This document shows positions 57,888 through 64,000 of a DNA stretch of 64,000 nt, piece after piece; position 1 is the first letter of the stretch; the number at the start of each line of letters is the position of its first letter. Origin of the DNA: Lawsonia intracellularis PHE/MN1-00 (GTDB lineage Bacteria; Desulfobacterota; Desulfovibrionia; Desulfovibrionales; Desulfovibrionaceae); the NCBI RefSeq assembly GCF_000055945.1, contig NC_008011.1, forward strand, positions 608,501 through 672,500. The letters are read 5' to 3'. The notes under the pieces were generated by a model. The model searched no databases. It was not told the DNA's origin and saw only the letters and a program-made list of their open reading frames with translations. Position numbers and translations under genes: made by a program.

Positions 57888-58229
57888 ATGCTGCTCACGT
57901 CCGAACAGCGACAAACTTTATATATCTTAGGATATCTTTACATACGCATGGGTCTAAATGACTCAGCAGAAAGACTTTTTAAAACAATACTTAGTCTCTT
58001 TCCTGAAGATAAATGGTCTCATCGAAGCCTTGCAGTGATCGCCATGAGGAAAGGTGATAGTATTTCTTGCTTAGCACATATTTATAAAGCAGTAGCAGGG
58101 GAACATAGTATAGTAAAGCATGCTCCACTACTTCTTTTACAAGCACAAGCATTATGGAATCTTGGACGTTATTCTGAATCAAGGACATCTATCCAAAACT
58201 ATATTAAAATTAGAGGAAGTCGAACATGA
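57888..58229 (+). CDS. TPR protein, SctY-like
   Basis: A 113-residue helical protein with two or three tetratricopeptide-like repeats (LGYLYIRMGLNDSAERLFKTILSLFPED in pieces; LLQAQALWNLGRYSESRTSI). It overlaps sctV by 4 nt. In Ysc-type systems the TPR chaperone YscY is encoded just before sctV and binds YscX and the SctV ring; the position and size match. No YscX is apparent upstream. GAGGGG precedes the ATG. Confidence 0.68.
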   Translation: MLLTSEQRQTLYILGYLYIRMGLNDSAERLFKTILSLFPEDKWSHRSLAVIAMRKGDSISCLAHIYKAVAGEHSIVKHAPLLLLQAQALWNLGRYSESRTSIQNYIKIRGSRT

Positions 58230-60328
58230 GCTTATTCGCTAAAGCTCAATCGACTGTAGGTGTTATTACACGAAATAATGACATCACTATGGTCCTTTTA
58301 TTAGTGACTGTCATAGCATTAATGATTATCCCATTACCTACTCCTTTAGTGGATACACTGATTGGTATTAACATGGGACTTTCATTTCTTATTGTAATGA
58401 TGTGTATGTATGTTAAGACAGTTTTAGATTTTTCTGTTTTTCCCACTATGCTCCTTTTTACAACCCTGTTCAGAGTTGGTTTAAATATCACAACGACAAG
58501 ACTTATTTTACTCCAAGCAGATGCTGGAGAAATCATTTTTATTTTTGGTGAATTTGCCTTAGGTGGAAACTTTGTTGTTGGAGCAGTTGTCTTTGTCATT
58601 CTAACAATTGTTCAGTTCCTTGTTATTGCAAAAGGAGCTGAACGTGTTGCCGAAGTTGGTGCACGCTTTACCCTTGATGCTATGCCAGGAAAACAGATGT
58701 CTATTGATGCCGACATGCGCGCAGGCGTTATTGACATGGAAGAAGCCCAAAAACGTCGTGCACGAATAAATCAAGAAAGCCAAATGTATGGAGCTATGGA
58801 CGGTGCTATGAAATTTGTTAAAGGTGATAGCATCGCAGGAATGATAATTGCTGTTGTTAATATTGTTGGAGGTACCATTATTGGGGTCACACAACATGGA
58901 ATGGCTGCCTCTGATGCCTTACATGTTTATGGTATTCTGACCATTGGTGATGGTTTAGTCTCACAAATTCCATCTCTGTTAATCTCCATTGCAGCAGGGA
59001 TTCTGATTACTCGTACTGGTGACTCAGCTGAAAATGTTGGTTCTCAAATTGGTGAACAAATATTTAATCAGCCTAAAGCTCTTTTAATGGCAGGTGGAGT
59101 TGTATTTCTTATTGCACTAGTTCCAGGTTTTCCAAAAATTCAACTTTTTGCCATTTCAGCTACTCTTGCAGGTATTGGGTATACACTAAAACTTATTATG
59201 ACTAACCCTGCACCTAAAAATGCAAAACAAAGTATAGCAAAAACATTAGAACCTACAACATCACCTTCAAAAAAATCTTCTACTGAACAGAAGGAATCAA
59301 AAGAAGAGTTTTCACCAACTGTACCTATTATATTAGATATATCTCAACAAATGAGTGAAGAGTTAGATTATGATTCACTCAATGATGAACTTATAACATT
59401 ACGTCGTGTTCTATACTTTGATCTTGGTGTACCATTCCCTGGCATTAATCTTCGCATCTCATCAAAGCTACATGACCTTACTTATTCCTTAATGATTAAT
59501 GAGATTCCTATAACCAAAGGAACACTTGAAAAAGGTATGGTCTTAGCAAGGGATACAAAAGAAAATTTGGCAATGCTTGGAGTGGAACCTGAAGAAAAAG
59601 AAAAATTTCTTCCAGATGTTGAGTCTCTTTGGGTTCCAGACTCTAAAAAAGCATTGCTTGAACGGGCAGGAATAACATGTATGACACATAGTCGCATTCT
59701 TGCTTACCACTTATCCCTTGTCCTTTCACGCCATGCTTCAAACTTTCTGGGCATGCAAGAAACAAAATATCTCTTGGATAAAATGGAAGAACGTGCTCCT
59801 GATTTGGTTAGAGAAACAACTCGATTATTACCTGTACAAAGAATTGCTGAAATTTTCCAACGTCTTGTACAAGAACAAATTTCTATACGTGACTTAAGAA
59901 GTATCCTTGAGGCTCTTATTGAGTGGAGCCCTAAAGAAAAAGATACTGTTATGCTCACAGAATATGTCCGAAGTGCGTTAAAACGTCAAATAAGTTACAT
60001 GTACTCTAAAGGTCAAAACATGCTACCTGCTGTTCTTCTTGATCCAAACGTAGAAGAAACTATTAGAAAATCTGTAAGACAAACTTCTGCTGGGGCCTTC
60101 CTTGCATTAGATCCAGAAACAACACAAATATTTATGGCATCCCTTAAAGAGTTTGCATCAGAGACCAATCTAACCTATACCCAAAAACCTGTTTTAATCA
60201 CTTCAATGGATATTCGTCGGTATGTACGTAGACTCATAGAGGGAGATTATTACAACCTTCCTGTAGTGTCATACCAAGAACTTACACCAGAAATTTCTGT
60301 ACAACCTGTTGGAAGAATACGTTTCTAA
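58226..60328 (+). CDS. sctV: T3SS export gate protein SctV
   Basis: The 700-residue FHIPEP-family protein forms the nonameric ring that receives substrates. Eight N-terminal membrane segments precede the cytoplasmic domain. The conserved loop shows TLDAMPGKQMSIDADMRAGVIDMEEA and YGAMDGAMKFVKGDS (around residues 148-200). The linker after residue 330 is Lys/Thr/Ser-rich. It is paralogous to flhA at 38629-40719 but clearly distinct. It starts on the end of the TPR gene and is followed by sctS. Confidence 0.97.
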   Translation: MSLFAKAQSTVGVITRNNDITMVLLLVTVIALMIIPLPTPLVDTLIGINMGLSFLIVMMCMYVKTVLDFSVFPTMLLFTTLFRVGLNITTTRLILLQADAGEIIFIFGEFALGGNFVVGAVVFVILTIVQFLVIAKGAERVAEVGARFTLDAMPGKQMSIDADMRAGVIDMEEAQKRRARINQESQMYGAMDGAMKFVKGDSIAGMIIAVVNIVGGTIIGVTQHGMAASDALHVYGILTIGDGLVSQIPSLLISIAAGILITRTGDSAENVGSQIGEQIFNQPKALLMAGGVVFLIALVPGFPKIQLFAISATLAGIGYTLKLIMTNPAPKNAKQSIAKTLEPTTSPSKKSSTEQKESKEEFSPTVPIILDISQQMSEELDYDSLNDELITLRRVLYFDLGVPFPGINLRISSKLHDLTYSLMINEIPITKGTLEKGMVLARDTKENLAMLGVEPEEKEKFLPDVESLWVPDSKKALLERAGITCMTHSRILAYHLSLVLSRHASNFLGMQETKYLLDKMEERAPDLVRETTRLLPVQRIAEIFQRLVQEQISIRDLRSILEALIEWSPKEKDTVMLTEYVRSALKRQISYMYSKGQNMLPAVLLDPNVEETIRKSVRQTSAGAFLALDPETTQIFMASLKEFASETNLTYTQKPVLITSMDIRRYVRRLIEGDYYNLPVVSYQELTPEISVQPVGRIRF

Positions 60329-60345
60329 ATACAGAGAGTAGTCAT

Positions 60346-60606
60346 ATGGAAACGACAACTATGACATATACAGCAAAAGCACTTTATTTAGTGCTTGTGC
60401 TATCTATGCCACCTATTCTTGTTGCATCACTTGTTGGACTTTTTGTTAGTTTAATTCAAGCAATTACACAACTTCAAGAACAAACACTTGCATTTGGTAT
60501 AAAACTTCTTGCTGTTGTACTTACTCTTTTTTTTATGGGTGGATGGTTAACAGGAGAACTCTATAGATATGCTGAAGAAATTTTCAATCGTTTTCATATC
60601 ATGTAA
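60346..60606 (+). CDS. sctS: T3SS export gate protein SctS
   Basis: An 86-residue protein with two long hydrophobic helices, of the FliQ/YscS family. Landmarks are YLVLVLSMPPILVASLVGL and LIQAITQLQEQTLAFGIKLL in pieces. It forms part of the export gate pore with SctR and SctT. It starts 18 nt after sctV and is 48 nt upstream of sctT. Confidence 0.95.
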   Translation: METTTMTYTAKALYLVLVLSMPPILVASLVGLFVSLIQAITQLQEQTLAFGIKLLAVVLTLFFMGGWLTGELYRYAEEIFNRFHIM

Positions 60607-60653
60607 CTATTGCAATAACTATAGTTGACACACAAAATTTTATTAGGACTATT

Positions 60654-61469
60654 ATGAATTATGATCAAACAATAGGTGCACTTGGTGTATATGATCACTT
60701 TATAGCATTCTTAATAGGAACACCAAGGCTCTTCATGATTATTCAAGTTGTTCCCTTCATGGGCAATAATATTGTAACAGGTCAACTTAGAGTTGTTGTT
60801 GTTTTCTCATTTTATCTATTATTATCACCTGCACTTGTTGCACAACTACCACATATACCTGAAGTAGATCCCTCACTCCTTCCTCGTATTTTAGCAATAG
60901 TAATAAAAGAGGGCTTTATAGGATTTTTTTTAGGATACCTTGGAAGTATGGTTTTCTGGATGATTGAAAGCGTAGGACTCTTTATTGATAACCAAAGAGG
61001 AGCTGCCATGGCAGCACAGACAGATCCTTTGTCAGGGAGCCAAACTTCTCCTCTTGGTTCTTTTCTATTTCAATGTCTTGTGTATATCTTTTTTACCAGT
61101 GGGGCTTTTATTACCTTTTTAACACTTATATACAAAACATATGAATTCTGGCCACCACATGAATTTATCCCTATGAGTTGGAAAATGCGTCTTCCTGAAT
61201 TAATAATAAAACAAGTAGATTGGCTTATGGCTTATACAATGCTACTTGCAGGTCCTATTGCTGTAGCATGTTTACTTACAGATGTTTCATTAGGACTTGT
61301 TAATCGCTTTGCATCCCAACTTAACGTTTATGTCCTTGCTATGCCTATAAAAAGTGCTGTTGCGGCTTTTCTCCTTATTTTCTATTTCAAATTACTTCTA
61401 GAAAAAGCTACATTTTTATTTAAACCTTTTGAAACTGTTCTATTTCAAATTAAGAGTCTCATACAATGA
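60654..61469 (+). CDS. sctT: T3SS export gate protein SctT
   Basis: The 271-residue FliR/YscT family protein has six or so hydrophobic segments; KEGFIGFFLGYLGSMVFWMIESVG and FIDNQRGAAMAAQTDPLSG (residues about 84-130) are strongly conserved. It completes the SctRST pore. AGGAC precedes the ATG. The stop overlaps the sctU start by 4 nt. Confidence 0.95.
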   Translation: MNYDQTIGALGVYDHFIAFLIGTPRLFMIIQVVPFMGNNIVTGQLRVVVVFSFYLLLSPALVAQLPHIPEVDPSLLPRILAIVIKEGFIGFFLGYLGSMVFWMIESVGLFIDNQRGAAMAAQTDPLSGSQTSPLGSFLFQCLVYIFFTSGAFITFLTLIYKTYEFWPPHEFIPMSWKMRLPELIIKQVDWLMAYTMLLAGPIAVACLLTDVSLGLVNRFASQLNVYVLAMPIKSAVAAFLLIFYFKLLLEKATFLFKPFETVLFQIKSLIQ

Positions 61470-62548
61470 GTGGAGATAGCGGAGATAAAACAGAACCACC
61501 AACCCCGAAAAAGTTGCGTGAAGCAAGAGAGCAAGGTGACGTTGCTAAAAGTCAAGATGTCGCTGCTGCTATGACAATGTTTGGTGCTTCATTATATTTT
61601 ATTGGAATGTGGCAAGATGTCTTTAGCAATTTGCTTAATTTAATTGAATTACCAACAAAATTTATACACCTACCATTTGAAGAAGCACTCCCTGCTACAA
61701 TAAGCGGAATTGCATCAATAGCTTTTAGTATACTTATACCTATCATTGCTACTCTTATGTTTTTAGCTGTTGCTGCAGATTTAATGCAAATAGGCGTATT
61801 ATTCTCTGTCAAATCTGCTATCCCTAAACTTGATAATCTTAATCCTAAGAAGTGGTTTTCAAAAGTTTTTTCTATAAAAAATCTTGGAGAATTTGTAAAA
61901 AATATTCTTAAAGTTAGTGTATTAACTATTACTGTATGGATTATTTTATCAAATTATATCAAAGAATTATTTGCAATAGCTTCAGGAAATATTTGGAGTT
62001 TATGGTACATATTAGGATCTGTTTTAAGGGATCTAACCCTTAGCGTTTCTATGGTTTTTTCTGTCATTGCATGTATCGATTTCATGTTTCAAAAATGGCA
62101 ATACAATAAACGTCAAATGATGAGTAAACAAGAGATCAAGCAAGAATATAAAGATATGGAAGGTGATCCTCTTATAAAAGGAAAAAGAAAACAACTTCAT
62201 CAAGAAATGGCTATGCAAAACCCTGTAAACAAAGTAAGAAAAGCCAAAGTTGTTGTAGTTAATCCTATCCACTATGCTATTGCCATTGACTATGAAAAAG
62301 GAAGGACACTCCTTCCTGTAATTCTAGCAAAAGGTGAAGGATTATTAGCACAACGTATGGTAGCTGTAGCACAAGAAGAAGGTATTCCTGTTATGCAAAA
62401 CATTCCACTAGCTCATAGCCTTTTTATGGATGGAATTGAAGATTCCTATATCCCTAGAAATCTTATTGCACCAGTTGCTGAGGTTTTACGCTGGGTAAAC
62501 TCTTTAAATAAAAATATGATACATAAACCTATATCTAATGATACTTAA
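61466..62548 (+). CDS. sctU: T3SS autocleaving switch protein SctU
   Basis: The 360-residue protein begins with the family stretch GDKTEPPTPKKLREAREQGDVAKS and has four membrane segments. The cytoplasmic domain has a switch motif N266-P267-I268-H269, not the usual NPTH, with Asn, Pro and His kept. Cleavage between Asn and Pro sets the needle-to-translocator switch in relatives. A C-terminal tail of about 20 residues is polar. It ends the plus-strand wing. Confidence 0.95.
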   Translation: MSGDSGDKTEPPTPKKLREAREQGDVAKSQDVAAAMTMFGASLYFIGMWQDVFSNLLNLIELPTKFIHLPFEEALPATISGIASIAFSILIPIIATLMFLAVAADLMQIGVLFSVKSAIPKLDNLNPKKWFSKVFSIKNLGEFVKNILKVSVLTITVWIILSNYIKELFAIASGNIWSLWYILGSVLRDLTLSVSMVFSVIACIDFMFQKWQYNKRQMMSKQEIKQEYKDMEGDPLIKGKRKQLHQEMAMQNPVNKVRKAKVVVVNPIHYAIAIDYEKGRTLLPVILAKGEGLLAQRMVAVAQEEGIPVMQNIPLAHSLFMDGIEDSYIPRNLIAPVAEVLRWVNSLNKNMIHKPISNDT

Positions 62549-62585
62549 ATAACAAAAATTTTATTATGTAATACAAAACATAACT

Positions 62586-62615
62586 ATTTTATTAATAATA
62601 ATTTTATTAATAATA
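62586..62615. repeat. Perfect tandem duplication, 15 bp x 2
   Basis: The 15-nt unit ATTTTATTAATAATA occurs twice directly adjacent (62586-62600 and 62601-62615), just after the sctU stop codon, in non-coding DNA. Likely replication slippage in A/T-rich sequence. Confidence 0.8.
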
Positions 62616-62718
62616 GACTAAGCTCCTCACTCTAAAACTATCTGAAATATAGTTACGATCATGTGCTATAGTATTAGTGCTATTAAAGTGAACTATACTT
62701 TTTTACTAAAAAATTACT

Positions 62719-62922
62719 ATGTTAGAGCTTAATGGAGTTACTGAAGCAATGGCCCCAAATCTTGAGCTTTATGGTACTGAACGTTTTGAAAAAACGCTTG
62801 ATATGAACAGGAAGAAGTCATTAAAGGGATTAATAGCAGCAGTAAATCAAACAATAATAGAACATAGAGGAGAAGCTGAACAATCTGACGATATAACGAT
62901 GTTAGCATTTATGTATAAGTAG
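62719..62922 (+). pseudogene. C-terminal remnant of a SpoIIE/PP2C-type (RsbU-like) phosphatase
   Basis: A 67-codon frame matches only the last part of SpoIIE-type serine phosphatases: LNGVTEAMAPNLELYG, where relatives have the metal-binding (Y)TDGVTEA, and GEAEQSDDITMLAF at the end, a family signature. The Asp of TDGV is Asn here, and no upstream in-frame continuation exists (a stop lies at 62707). The rest of the gene is missing. It is therefore a degraded fragment at the end of the T3SS locus. Confidence 0.75.
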
Positions 62923-62932
62923 AGAGAGTTGT

Positions 62933-62955
62933 TGTGTGTGTGTGTGTGTGTGTGT
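62933..62955. repeat. (TG)11 dinucleotide microsatellite
   Basis: Eleven uninterrupted TG units followed by T lie between the phosphatase remnant and the convergent terminator. Long dinucleotide runs are rare in bacterial genomes and mutate by slippage, so length may vary between strains. There is no gene here whose reading frame it would switch. Confidence 0.92.
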
Positions 62956-62976
62956 AGAGAGGTGTTTGTTAAAAGG

Positions 62977-63004
62977 AAAGGCTCTCTGATAGAGAGCCTT
63001 TTTT
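62977..63004. terminator. Shared terminator between the T3SS end and the rRNA operon
   Basis: Arms 62977-62987 and 62991-63001 (AAAGGCTCTCT and its complement) form an 11-bp stem with a 3-nt loop and a T-run after it on the plus strand; on the minus strand the rRNA transcript would meet the same hairpin followed by CTTTCCTTTT. It starts 8 nt past the 5S gene in the minus direction and probably ends the rRNA operon. Confidence 0.8.
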
Positions 63005-63012
63005 ATAAAAAA

Positions 63013-63130
63013 GTCTTGGCATCGACCTACTTTCCCACACATAAATATGCAGTATCATCGGCGATGGAGGGCTTAACTGCCGAGTTCGGGATGGTATCGG
63101 GTGTACCCCCTCCTCCATGGACACCAAGAC
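63013..63130 (-). rRNA. rrf: 5S ribosomal RNA
   Basis: The reverse complement has the 5S structure: outer helix GTCTTGG / CCAAGAC pairing the first and last bases, CCATCCCGAACTCGG in the conserved loop region and GGGAAAGTAGG near the 3' side. Length is 118 nt. It follows the 23S gene on the minus strand after a 32-nt spacer. The whole gene is in the window. Confidence 0.95.
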
Positions 63131-63162
63131 AAAATATGTATAGGGGATGAAGAAAGTAAAAT

Positions 63163-64000
<838 letters not shown>

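Overview
The window is a very AT-rich stretch of bacterial chromosome (roughly one third GC by eye) with deltaproteobacterial (Desulfovibrionaceae-like) gene content and a complete-looking non-flagellar type III secretion export apparatus. The best fit I can name is Lawsonia intracellularis, the obligate intracellular enteric pathogen. This rests on composition, gene content and protein style, not on a database search.

Left part (1-11.1 kb): the tail of a branched-chain amino acid binding protein followed by livHMGF, a K+-independent proton-pumping pyrophosphatase (hppA), mltG-ruvX on the minus strand, and a TPP-riboswitch-controlled thiSGHF operon for the thiamine thiazole moiety. Middle-left (11.1-22 kb): a lysozyme/chitosanase-like protein of unknown role, a MATE transporter, CstA, a TerC-family membrane protein, an EVE-domain protein, a WbaP-type sugar-phosphate transferase with a glycosyltransferase, and an NhaD/ArsB-like antiporter. 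22-32.6 kb holds housekeeping genes: a polyprenyl diphosphate synthase, a large purL, and a minus-strand macromolecular-synthesis cluster (hup, a small unannotated membrane ORF, rpsU, yqeY, dnaG, rpoD), then rsmA.

33.9-42.7 kb is a minus-strand flagellar and chemotaxis operon (fliR, flhB, flhA, flhF, flhG, fliA, cheY, a FliL-like gene and two uncharacterised genes). 43.2-49.5 kb is the rimP-nusA-ylxR-infB translation/transcription operon, preceded by a promoter-like site and a strong terminator hairpin (candidate small RNA or attenuated leader), followed by nrnA.

49.6-62.5 kb is a type III secretion locus arranged as two divergent wings. The minus-strand wing runs from a small coiled-coil protein through a chaperone, a needle-like protein, a TPR chaperone and sctJKLNOQR. 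The plus-strand wing carries a CesT-like chaperone, an SctY-like TPR protein and sctVSTU. The secretin (SctC), SctD and translocators are not in the window. Flagellar and virulence export systems therefore sit about 7 kb apart, each with its own FlhA/FlhB/FliR-type gate proteins, and both autocleavage switch proteins carry non-NPTH motifs. The locus ends in a decayed SpoIIE-type phosphatase remnant, a (TG)n tract and a shared terminator, beyond which an rRNA operon (5S and the 3' part of 23S) runs in on the minus strand. I saw no tRNA genes, insertion sequences, CRISPR arrays or prophage genes.
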